From Ooceraea biroi (lineage: Eukaryota > Arthropoda > Insecta > Hymenoptera > Formicidae), in NCBI RefSeq assembly GCF_003672135.1, contig NC_039514.1, positions 9,413,787 to 9,477,786 on the forward strand: DNA of 64,000 nucleotides. The letters are read 5' to 3'. Under the pieces are notes generated by a model. The model was not told the DNA's origin and did no database searches. It was given only the letters and a program-made list of their open reading frames with translations. How positions within the stretch are numbered: the stretch's first letter is position 1; every line of letters starts with the position of its first letter. This document shows positions 11,589 through 22,479 of the stretch, in pieces. The translations under genes and the position numbers were made by a program.

Positions 11589-12283
11589 GAAGATTGAGAA
11601 TACAAATACAGATATATTCGTCACGTGATATATTTCGACGGTTTTTTAGTCACAGTCTATTTGAAATTTTACTTAACCAAAAGCGAGCGAGCTTGGAGCG
11701 AGGTCGATCGTTCTTCCCGCCACTGGTCATCGCGCGCGCATGCGTAGGACGCAGGCGCGCTTTGCGCAAGGGACTAGCTACGACGGCGTAGGTCGCCGCG
11801 CTCAGTCGGTTGCGCGCCGGTCGAGTGCGTGGATGGTCCGTTCGCGGTGCTCGGTTATTTGGTGGTCGTTCTCCCTTTGGTGTACCGGGCGAGGCTTTTA
11901 TGCAAGTTGCGAGGGACGGAACGGTGCCGCGGGGTGTCCTTGCGTGAGGGTAAGTACCTGCTTGTGTACCTGTGCTTTATGATAGTCATAGTAACGGCAG
12001 CGCGGCTTCGGGTCGAGCGGCGATATCGGGTGGATGTCGGTATCGAGATTAAAAATGGCGAGCGCTGCCTTCGGCTTCTCTGCTCGTTGCTTCTGTACGT
12101 AGGTGCATGGGTAGGTGCCAGTTCGCGGTGGCGGTTCGTGAGCTTCGACGCTCCAGCCTCGGCGCCGGCGTGTGCGTCGCCACGGCGAGTACTGCCGTCA
12201 TCGTCATTAACACTTCGATCGCACTCGGACTTGGGGGAGCCCGGCGTCCCGGTATTGCAAATCGCGTTGCGACCGTCGCGGCG

Positions 12284-12324
<41 letters not shown>

Positions 12325-14725
12325 GTCGTCATTATCGTCTTAATGTGCCGCCCAGTCGAGTCAGTGAGATCCCACCGGCATCGATTGCGGTTATCATATT
12401 ATCATTATCATCCATCATCATCGTCGTCGTCGTCGTAGGCAAATTTACGTTCCGGCCGCCGTATTTCCACTTCGCGATCGAATCAGTGCCTCCTTGGGAC
12501 GCCTCTTCGACGGTTTTTCCTTGTGCGCGGATGCCGCATCCGACGCGCCCTCGACATTATCTCGTGCGCGCGGGGCGTCGTCGATTGTACCCTCCTCTCT
12601 CTCGCTCGCTCGTTCGCTCCTTCTCTCTCTCTCTCTCTCTCTCTCTCTTGCGCGTTTCGATCGCGCGGCCCGGCTTTCGGCATCTTTCAACGATAGCCTC
12701 TTCTCCTCGTCGTCGTCGTGGTGGCTTTAATTTCCGCCACGATATTCCGTCCCTCCCCCTCCCGCTCCCCCCTCCACCCGGTCCCTCTTCCTTTTCTAGT
12801 CCCCATCGACCTCTCCCTGGCCAGCGGGTTTTGTTCACCTGTCAAGAGACGACCTATCTGCCGGTGACCCAATTTCCCCGGCGCCTCCATTGAACGACCG
12901 AACGACGCTTGCGGAGAGACGAATCGAACGTGAGATTCGCCGCGCGCGTAACGCCGCGCCGCGCCGCGAGGAGGTAAACGCAGACGTGTTATCCGGTTTT
13001 TCGTCGTGACGGAACGCCTCGTCGTCGTCACGCTTCGGTAAGCGGGAACAAGGACGGAGAGTACTCGATACTCCGAGTACTCGGCGCGGACGATCGAGGC
13101 GACGCGAGATCGTCGCGCGGGATAAGCTCGCTAGCGCTAGCGACCGGCAGTACGCGCGTGGTAGTTTATTTTAAATTGGTGTCAATGGGCGTGGAGGGCG
13201 AGCGGAGCGATCTATCGCGTTCGATCGAGCGAGATTGAGCTCTCGCGTCCCCCATCACCTGGATCGAGCCGCAAGCGCGTACGTGCGTGTAACAAGCGCG
13301 TGCACGAGAGGACGAGAAGAGTGTGGCGCGCAGCGGGAGAATTATGGCGATCGCAAACCCGCGAGTCGCGAGATTCTTCTCGCCTTTTCTCGACTCGGAC
13401 GGTCGACTTCCGCCCGCGGAGGACCCTTCCGAGAACCGTGCGCCGCCGCGACGGAAGTAAACCGTATTGCGTGAGTGCGTGCGTGCGTGCGCGCGCGCGC
13501 TCGCTCGCTCGCGGATGCACGGCAGGAAGAAGCGTTTACGCGTCGGCGTTCGTCCGTTGTCGTTCCGACGCGCGCTATTTCGGGCGTACACGCAACGGCG
13601 TTAACCTGTCAAGGTGAAGCGAGTAGCAAAGTAGTTAAAAAAGCCCACTCGCGGTTAACTTCAGCGGGATGAGAAGTTCCCCGAGAAAATTTGCAATGCG
13701 CTGAAAAAAATATCTCGCAGCGGCGCGGCGTATTTTTTCTCCCTCGGCTCGTCTCGCGCTTAATCCCCGCTTCGTATCGGCGCGTATAATGCGGATACAA
13801 CGCGTGTACGTACGGGGGCCCCGTTTTCTGCTCGTCGAGGAGTGACCCACTTAACGGTGTAACGAGTCGACGAGCATTTAATCGCTCCCCTCCCTCGCGC
13901 GCATCGGCAAAGTATCGACGCGGGGGTCGCGGGGTCGCACCGTGCGGATTTACGCGTTGATTTCGTCAGCGGCGCCGAATCTAGAGGGCTGAGTCACTTC
14001 GCGAATTCATTCGAGTCCGTTCACTCGCGCGAGTCGAGCCGCTTCGAGTACCGGCCGAACGTTGAGGTGTCGTTCCAGGCGACGACGACGATGGACGGCG
14101 ATGGACGGCCGCCGCCACGTCCGCTCGAGCGACACACCGTTCGATACATCGTGCGGTTTCTCGACCGTTGCGAAGCGAGCGCGCGGGGGAATAACCCCGG
14201 AAAATAGGATTTCCGCTTCGGTTGCGCCGTGTCCGCGTGCGAAGCGTGTCGCTAATAAAGTCCTCCCCCGGTAATTTTCGGGACACGACCGGAGCACTGC
14301 GCGCGGCTGAACTTGAGAACACACCTGCTCCTTACTTGTCCTCATCTGTTTCATATTTTTAGATATTGCTTGTGTACTTCGTGTAAGAACGTAAGAATGA
14401 GGGTGCAAGAAAAAGTAAGGGATGAGATTCGGATACGCGGAGCGAATTTTGGAGGCTGGAGGTAGCTGGAGATGCGACGTCGCTGCGCGAAGGTCGATCG
14501 ATGATAATCGGTAGTCCTCCTATCGTATCACTGACCTTTGACTGCATTTAAAGTACGTGCACCGTCGCCGCCCTCGATCGGCTCGATCGATTCGACCGGG
14601 TGGAGTGTTTACAGTTACGTCACGGCGAGGATGGTATAATTGTGCGCACACGCGTGCCTCTCCAGCATATATTAATAAATTAATAGTGGGTTGATCGTTT
14701 CCTCCGTCCGTCTCGCGCTGAAGAT
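11589..14725. other. CpG-rich block with microsatellites; possible promoter/5' UTR exon
   Basis: Strong shift to GC and CpG between about 11,690 and 14,310. Simple repeats include (CAT)n at 12283-12324, (CT)n at 12621-12648 and CGT repeats near 12420 and 12708. Long open frames here are composition artefacts (one contains a run of about 14 His from CAT repeats). A TCAGT initiator-like site near 11803 is followed by an AGG/GTAAGT splice-donor consensus at 11949-11950. This could be a first non-coding exon of a downstream gene such as beta-spectrin, but no sequence proves the link. Confidence 0.45.
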
Positions 14726-14729
14726 TTAA

Positions 14730-16156
14730 GGGGGGAGCCTGCTTTAGAACGTTGAAAATAAGGTATAATTTTACGAATTTTTTTGGAGAAACTATACAGC
14801 GGATCATTATAAAACTGATGCATTTATTAGTACATGTTTAAAGATAAACAAAATTATTTTTTTATTTGAATATATCGCCTGTAGAGGTCGTCCTGGAGGC
14901 ATCTTAGTGCAGCCGGCATTGTAAATTCGTGAGCATTCTCCTGCCTCCAAATTTCATCCAAACTGAAAAATTGAAATATTTTCTTGTTATTTATGAATTC
15001 CTATCGTCGATGAACCTTTAATATTCATAAAAACATTAAGTTAAACAATTACTTTTGCATGAAAAAGTTCAACAACTTTGCCTAAAAATCGTACTTTTGT
15101 GTTCTAAGCTCCACCATTTTGGCACTTTTCAACTTTTTTCTTCTCTCTTTGGTTCATCGACGATGGGCATTCATAAATAACGAGAAGATATTTCAATTTT
15201 TCAGTTTAGACGAAATTTGGAGGCAGGAGAATGCTCACCAATTTGCAATGCCGGCGACGCGGCTGCACTAAGATTTCTCCAGGACGACCTCTACAAGCGA
15301 TACATTCAAATCAAAAAATAATTTTTTTATCTTTAAACATGTGCTAATAAATGCATCAAAGTTTTATAATGATCCGCTGTATAGTTTCTCCAAAAACAAT
15401 TCGTAAAATATACCTTATTTTCAGCGTTCTAAAGCAGGGGGGGAGCCTGCTTTAGAACGTTGAAAATAAGGTATAATTTTACGAATTTTTTTGGAGAAAC
15501 TATACAGCGGATCATTATAAAACTTTGATGCATTTATTAGTACATGTTTAAAGATAAACAAAATTATTTTTTTATTTGAATATATCGCCTGTAGAGGTCG
15601 TCCTGGAGGCATCTTAGTGCAGCCGGCATTGTAAATTCGTGAGCATTCTCCTGCCTCCAAATTTCATCCAAACTGAAAAATTGAAATATTTTCTTGTTAT
15701 TTATGAATTCCTATCGTCGATGAACCTTTAATATTCATAAAAACATTAAGTTAAACAATTACTTTTGCATGAAAAAGTTCAACAACTTTGCCTAAAAATC
15801 GTACTTTTGTGTTCTAAGCTCCACCATTTTGGCACTTTTCAACTTTTTTCTTCTCTCTTTGGTTCATCGACGATGGGAATTCATAAATAACGAGAAGATA
15901 TTTCAATTTTTCAGTTTAGACGAAATTTGGAGGCAGGAGAATGCTCACCAATTTGCAATGCCGGCGACGCGGCTGCACTAAGATTTCTCCAGGACGACCT
16001 CTACAAGCGATACATTCAAATCAAAAAATAATTTTTTTATCTTTAAACATGTACTAATAAATGCATCAAAGTTTTATAACGATCCGCTGTATAGTTTCTC
16101 CAAAAACAATTCGTAAAATATACCTTATTTTCAGCGTTCTAAAGCAGGCTCCCCTC
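14730..16156. mobile_element. Tandem dimer of a palindromic TTAA-flanked element
   Basis: Two head-to-tail copies of a near-palindromic, approximately 715-bp unit (14730-15437 and 15437-16156). Outer ends begin GGGGGGAGCCTGCTTTAGAA and are flanked by TTAA (14726-14729 and 16157-16160); no TTAA occurs at the internal joint. Each unit has about 300-bp arms that are inverted copies and a central asymmetric spacer. No transposase is encoded, so it is non-autonomous. TTAA target choice suggests a piggyBac-like source, by inference. Confidence 0.85.
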
Positions 16157-16236
16157 TTAATGCGACGTGTCATCAAGCGGTTTGATAATTATTAAATACT
16201 CTCCATTATTTGTAGCGTCACTGGACCTCACGTAAC

Positions 16237-17734
16237 AGTGTGTGTGTGTGAAGCTGGCGTATCATTTCGCGGAAAATCATTAATTATTGAGAGTTCTGGC
16301 TCCCTGTTTAATAGTTCTAGAGTTCCTGATAGGTTAAACACATAGTTCTGGCCATTAAAGCGAAACATCGCATAGTGCAAAGTGAGACGCCAACTTCACG
16401 CAGCGTCTCACTTTGTCCTGCGACAGTTTCCGCCATAATTCCGGCTAGATTTTAAAAGGTCTACAGTTCTACGTTTTAATTTTTTTTTAAATTGTACAAT
16501 GTCGCTGGCGCATAGCACTCTGTAGGCAAATCATAAGTACGTGCGGAACTATAAAAGTATTTTAGGAAAGGCAGAACTCCGACATTTCGGCCAGCGTCTC
16601 ACCTTTTCTGTCTGAAAGTTCGCTTTTCGAGCAGTTTTAATTTTTTTAAAAATTGTGCAATGTCGCTGGTGCATAGCACTCTTTAGGAAATTCATAATTA
16701 CGTGTGGAACTATACGAAAAATATTTTAGGAAAGGCAGAACTCCGACATTTCGGCCAGCGTCTCACCTTTTCTGTCTGAAAGTTCACTTTTCGAGCAGTT
16801 TTAATTTTTTTAAAAATTGTGCAATGTCGCTGGTGCATAGCACTCTTTAGGAAATTCATAATTACGTGTGGAACTATACGAAAAATATTTTAGGAAAGCC
16901 AGAACTCCGACATTTCGGCCAGCGTCTCACTGGTAAAGTCGAAGACGTCCACTCTTTGGGCGAAATAATTTTTTCAAAAATTTTCTAATCGTTGTTCTTG
17001 TCAGAACTCTTTGGAAAGGCATTGTACATGTCCCGAATTATACGAGAACTGTTTTAGAATAAGCAGAACTCTCGAAAATCGACCAGCGTCTCACATATAT
17101 CCCCTTAGATAAGTCTTTCTCGGACGATTAAAATTTTTTATTAAATAATTGTTAATGTTTGCGGTCAGAACTATTTGGAATACGCTTAAATACGTTCAGA
17201 ACTCTACGAGAAATATTTTAATCTTCACAGAACTCTCGAAAATCGACCAGCGTCTTACATATATCTCCGTAGATACGTCTTTCTCGGACGATAAAAATTT
17301 TTTATTAAATAATTGTTAATGTTTGCATTCAGAACTCTTTGGAAAATGGTTAAATATGTTCAGAACTACACGAGAAATATTTCATAAAGCACAGAACTCT
17401 CTGAAATTAACCAGTCGTCATTCCCTTAAACATTTTTTAGCTTTAATAATTATAAAAAGATGAAAAAAAATTTGTTTCGCTAGAACTCTTTCTAGAACTC
17501 ATGTAGCACTGTAGATCTTTTAAAATCTAGCCGGAATTATGGCGGAAACTGTCGCAGGACAAAGTGAGACGCTGCGTGAAGTTGGCGTCTCACTTTGCAC
17601 TATGCGATTTTTTCGCTTTAATGGCCAGAACTATGTGTTTAACCTATCAGGAACTCTAGAACTATTAAACAGGGAGCCAGAACTCTCAATAATTAATGAT
17701 TTTCCGCGAAATGATACGCCAGCTTCACACACAC
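16237..17734. mobile_element. Long-TIR element with internal tandem repeats and 8-bp target duplication
   Basis: Flanked by CACGTAAC at 16229-16236 and 17735-17742. Inverted ends of about 240 bp start GTGTGTGTG...AAGCTGGCG and match closely (16237-16480 against 17500-17734). Between them lie about six degenerate units of roughly 165-175 bp, each opening with GCGTCTCAC or a variant (near 16401, 16583, 16758, 16920, 17083 and 17249) and carrying repeated AGAACTC words. There is no credible coding frame. An 8-bp duplication fits hAT-like or related transposases; the family is not identified. Confidence 0.75.
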
Positions 17735-17742
17735 CACGTAAC

Positions 17743-18930
17743 ATTATGTAAATTAGATTAATTCGAACATCACGTTGCTGCATAGCAGCACAGTTTTAGT
17801 GTCTTGACTCACACGTTTTCTTCTATTATTTGCAGGATTAATTTAATTTAATTGTCACAAGATTATGAGCTGCTGGGTGTTCGGGAAGCACCGCGATATC
17901 TCGCAGCCGTGGTTGATTTAGACAGGAATACGCTGAATAATTCGCCGTACACTTCGCCGATAAGGAGGCTCCGAAGTCTTGTCTGTCGGTTAATTGAATT
18001 GTGCGCCGGTGCATCGACCAAGTTGAAGCACGAATGTCCGTAACCACGGGCGTGCGACAATAACGAGACTGAAAATTGCCCGGCAGAGTTCTGCAACACA
18101 TTCGCGGTATCCTTATTTCGCCGGTTACCTTGTGCGAGCGTTATTATCTGAAGAGATACAATCGGCGGCGAGTGCTTAGCCGCGGGATATAATATACTCA
18201 CGTTCGTCCACGCTCGAACGCAAATCCGGTTTTCGCTGTCAAACGAACGACAGCGAAACACTTTTTTCGTCTTCTTTTCTTTATTTAATCCATCAAATGT
18301 TGTTAATGGTTTTAATAATGCTCGGCGCGAGTGATTATTCGAGCAATTTCCAGTTGCTTTACTTGATCATCGATGTAATTGATCTAGCAAGCGAGCGGAT
18401 GTTAATTAAAATGTTAATTTATTTAACAGCCTCGCGGAATGTCGCGCAACGATGTCATGTCGTTATTAGAACCTCGTTAAAGAGATTTTTATTTTAAAAT
18501 CATCTGGATATACAAGTCTCATTATTGGACACGAGTATGGAGCATACGAGAACTCACAGTCTTTTTTTTATTAAATATTATATTCATGATGTATATCGGA
18601 AGTAATAAATACAAAATTGTTTTAAAAATACGAAGAAAAATCTTAAAATATATTCAATTTAGTATCGCGTGTGGGGGTTTAATGAGGAACATCGTGCGTG
18701 CAAGGGACCGAGTTGGACGGGCATTCTCGTGGCGAATATAGCGAATATAGAAATACTCAGGACACGAAGAGGGATCATAGAAATATTATATTTAGCCGAA
18801 GTTCCGAGAAGTTTGTTACGTCTCGCTGTACGGAGCGGTTCGTCTTCCCGAATAGGACTGAGTAACTCAATCGGACTGATGCATAATGCACGACGTTGTT
18901 AATCGCGGGCAGTTTATCTATTTACTCCCA
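17743..18930. other. Intergenic, nothing recognised
   Basis: Mixed-composition unique DNA. Short open frames show no family similarity. Confidence 0.5.
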
Positions 18931-19899
18931 TGATATCATCATCTGTCGTGGTTCAAAGCGGCGCACGCATTAAAAGTCAATTCGGAATGTAAAACGTTTA
19001 CGCCACTTGTGCAGAGTTGGGCGAGACATAAATGGAAAACAAAGAGATGAAAGCAACACGATATATTGGCACAATATTGATTCTCTCTCGAGCACTGCAG
19101 TCCAATCGAACCTGATCTCAATTCAGATATCTGATATTCTTCCTGATTATGCAGTAAACTCGGCAAAATTAAATCGTGGAGGTATTGTGTTTAAATTAAT
19201 TAAAATAGAAAATTTTTTATTTCGGGAATGTGATGGCTGATGTTACGCGAATTATTTTGAACATAACCGATTATAGAACATACTTAATCTTTTTAGAGAA
19301 AAAAAAAACAGATCTCGAGAGGACATCAGAAATTAATTTGAATTTAATTTCATTATTTTATCGTTTTCCTAATGTCTTTCATTTTGTGAACATTTCTTAT
19401 TTTCGATATTTGAATAAACAATTTAAAGTTAATCTGGACTTTTTATTATGTTTATTAGAATCTCAGGTTCGTGTCTCCACAAGATTCGGATGTATCTATG
19501 ATCAAAATGAAGATGGAAAAATGCGAGAAATATAATTGCCACGTTGGTTGAACGAGCGAACAAGGATAATGATATAATGCGGCCGCTGCGTAATATCAGA
19601 CATCACATTCCCGAAATAAAAAATTTTCTATTTTAATTAATTTAAACACAATACCTCCACGATTTAATTTTGCCGAGTTTACTGCATGCTCGGGAAGAAT
19701 ATCAGATATCTCAATTGAGATCAGATTCGATTCGACCGCAGTGCTCGAGAGAGAATGCCAATATATCGTGTTGTCTTCATCTCTTTGTTTTCCATTCATG
19801 TCTTGCCCAACTCTACACAAGTGGCGCGCGTAAACGTTTTACATTCCGAATTGACTTTTAATGTGTGCCGCTTGGACCGCGACAGACGATAATATCACA
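18931..19899. repeat. Foldback pair: about 300-bp inverted arms around a 370-bp spacer
   Basis: Arms at 18931-19233 and 19603-19899 are inverted copies with scattered mismatches. The outer ends read TGATATCATCATCTGTCG and its near-complement. The inner ends read CGGGAATGTGATG and CATCACATTCCCG. Both arms keep an aligned open frame of about 75 codons, with a 6-nt in-frame indel between them. The spacer (19234-19602) is AT-rich without recognised content. Foldback transposon or inverted duplication; no clear target duplication. Confidence 0.7.
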
Positions 19900-21227
19900 T
19901 AATGTGCTATCGGGAAAGCTGGGTGCGATTTTTCGCGGTATTCTTTGGATCGATGCTTTCCTCTCTGTTTATACCTGTATATACTGTTCATACATCGCGT
20001 TGATTCTGCAAGGCGTAACCGCGCTTTCGTGGAGAACCGAACAAACACACGGATAATCTAATCTCTTCTCACTTTACTTTCAGAGCGGAAAACGCCTCGT
20101 ACGAGGCTTCCTCGGTTCGTCGCGGTTGCCGTTTAAAACATGCACGATGTGAAGGTACCTGTTTTTACGCTTTTCATCACGTATGCGCGCGCGCGCGTGC
20201 ACTCGTCCGTTTCTCCCTTTGTAGAGACGGAGGAGGAGAGGCGGCACATCGATCGCGCCGCTCCTTCGACTCGATACACCTGTCTTTGATATCGATTTTT
20301 TAATGAAGCACCGCGCGCGCTTCCGTCCAGAGAGCGGAGGGTCTCTCTGACGCAACCCAGTTTCTAGAACGTTACCGCACATGTCCAGATTACGCGCAGC
20401 CTCGTTTGCGATGGGACAAAGCTTCATGTGAACGGAACACGAACGCAAAAAACGGGACGTGGAGGCCTCGTCGACCGTTTGTCGTGCATCCTCATTTTGC
20501 AAGCTAAATGAAAGAGAAAAGAAGGAGAGCTTGGAAAATTAGCCTTTGAAAAAACTACGTAACGAGGTAGATCTTCGCAGGAATTAAACACTATGATTAC
20601 GAACGAAGATAATACGGAGTCACTGTTATAGCCATATTTTATTGCAGGCACGTTGCAGACGCATCATCTTTGTCGAGCGTCAGCTAACAGTACCTCGTTA
20701 CGTCTATACATGACCGTACAGAACGTTTCGCTGGGTTATGCAATCGCGCTAGGCATTTTACAGCTTTGATTGTCGACCAACAATCGAACGACATTGATTA
20801 AAATACCGTTACGACCTTCCTTTAGAATCGCGTTAGAATCGCGCGATAAGCTCACGCGAGTTGTAGCAAAAACGTTGCTCCCTTAATTAGAAAATTACGT
20901 TGACGTTGACACTAACATCCAGATGATGCATTGTGCTTATCGTTGTAGTACTCGGCCTTGTTTAGCGACAGGAATCGCTTCAGGGCTAACGCGACGTCCC
21001 GTCCGTGTACCGAAACGTCTCGACGAGTCGTCCGACAGGCAGATCAGCGCAAATGCGGACGTGACGTGGCTACGTGTACAGTAACAACTACCGGCTCGCC
21101 GCCTAGAATAGGAACTTCCATCCGACATCTCCTCGCGCGATCTCGATTGAACGTTGCTTGCCTGTAATTTAAATGGTGGCGCTGTTGCATGCAGATATTG
21201 GAAATCGTTGATTCTTTACAGGGCATG
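19900..21227. other. Intergenic, nothing recognised
   Basis: Moderately CpG-rich unique DNA including a short GC alternation at 20188-20199. No coding similarity was seen. Confidence 0.5.
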
Positions 21228-21229
21228 TA

Positions 21230-22477
21230 TTAGGAGTGTGATTTAGTTTTGAGGGTTTTGCAACGGATGGCTGTAGTGTCAGTTTGTTCCAATAGCTGTT
21301 TCCGATAACTGTTCTTTCTTACAGTGTTGACATTATCCATGACATTTAGTAGCATTATAGCAACAGATGCAATAACAGTCGTGTTTGTATCATCGTAAAA
21401 ATGCAACTTCCGAAACAGCATTTTCGACATGCGTTGCTTTTGTTTTTTAATCAAAACAAAACTGCGGCTGACGGTTATAGAATTCTTGTGGAAACTTATG
21501 GTGATTCTGCCCCATCAATTAAGACGTGTGAATACTGGTTTAGACGCTTTAAAAGTGGTCATACTGATGTGAAGGACAAAGAACGCTCGGGACAACCAAG
21601 AAAGCTTGAAAATGCAGATTTGCAAGCATTATTGCACGAAAATCCAACAGAATCCACTTCAGAACTTGCCAGAGCATTAAATGTTGATCGTACAACAGTT
21701 ACGAAACATTTACATGAAATGGGAAAAATTCAGAAAGAAGGGAAATGGGTTCGACATGAATTATCGGAAAGTGCCATTGCGAACCGGTTGAACATTTGCA
21801 TTTCGTTGATCGCCAGGCAAAAAAAGAAGAGTCTTTTGTCTCGGATCGTTACTGGGGATGAAAAGTGGATCTATTTTGATAATCCGAAACGCAGAAAATC
21901 ATGGGTGGATCCAGGCGAACCATCAACATCCACTCCGAGACGCAATATTCACGGTTGAAAAGTAATGCTCTGTATTTGGTGGGATAGTGTACTATGAGCT
22001 GTTAAATCCGCATGAGACTGTCACGGCTGATCGTTATCGACACCAATTGTACAAGTTGAAGCAAGCATTGGACCAAAAACGACCAGCAATTGCGAGTAAA
22101 CGACGGAAAGTGATTCTTCTTCGTGACAACGCTCGACCTGACGTTGCGTTATCAGTGAAACAAACACTATTAGAGCTTGAATGGCAAGTCTTCTCCGGAC
22201 ATTGTTCCATGCGATTATTATTTGTTCCGGTGGATGCAACACGCTTTAGAGGATACACACTTTGATAATTTGGAAGAAGTGCGAAAATTCGTCGACGAAT
22301 GGATCAACTGAAAAGAAGAGTGATTTTATCGTGGTGGAATCCATCTCTTGGCAGAAAGATGGGAAAAAGTTATAGAAAACGAAGGAAAATATTTGGATTA
22401 AGGTATTCATTCATTATCATATTTAAATACATGCGTTTTTGAGCAAAAAAACCCGCAAAACTAAATCACACCCCTAA
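21230..22477 (+). mobile_element. Second mariner transposon, decayed
   Basis: 1,248 bp, TA at both ends (21228-21229, 22478-22479), inverted ends beginning TTAGGAGTGTGATTTAGTTT. The transposase frame opens at 21401 (MQLPKQHFRHALLLFFNQNK) with HTH, CEYWFRRF, RSGQPRK and TGDEKW. After a stop at 21956-21958, similarity resumes in another frame (YYELLNPHETV, LRDNARPD) and is lost to frameshifts near 22190. End sequences and protein differ clearly from the mariner at 10300, so it belongs to a different lineage. Confidence 0.9.
21401..22265 (+). pseudogene. Mariner transposase, broken
   Basis: N-terminal 185 codons (21401-21958) hold the DNA-binding region and the first catalytic Asp (GDEKW). The continuation at 21987-22265 holds the second (RDNAR). 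The region expected to carry the third Asp is frameshifted and not intact. Non-functional copy. Confidence 0.88.
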
Positions 22478-22479
22478 TA

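Noticed and set aside
11829..12893. 354-codon plus-strand open frame in the CpG-rich block
   Set aside because: Composition artefact: a poly-His run from CAT repeats, Ser/Leu runs from CT repeats, no domain, and overlapping long frames on the other strand.
17539..17751. 70-codon open frame starting MAETVAGQSETLREVG
   Set aside because: Lies entirely in the inverted terminal repeat of the 16237-17734 element; no protein similarity.
20180..20205. GC-alternating tract as possible Z-DNA-forming regulatory site
   Set aside because: Very short and common in CpG-rich insect DNA; nothing else supports function.
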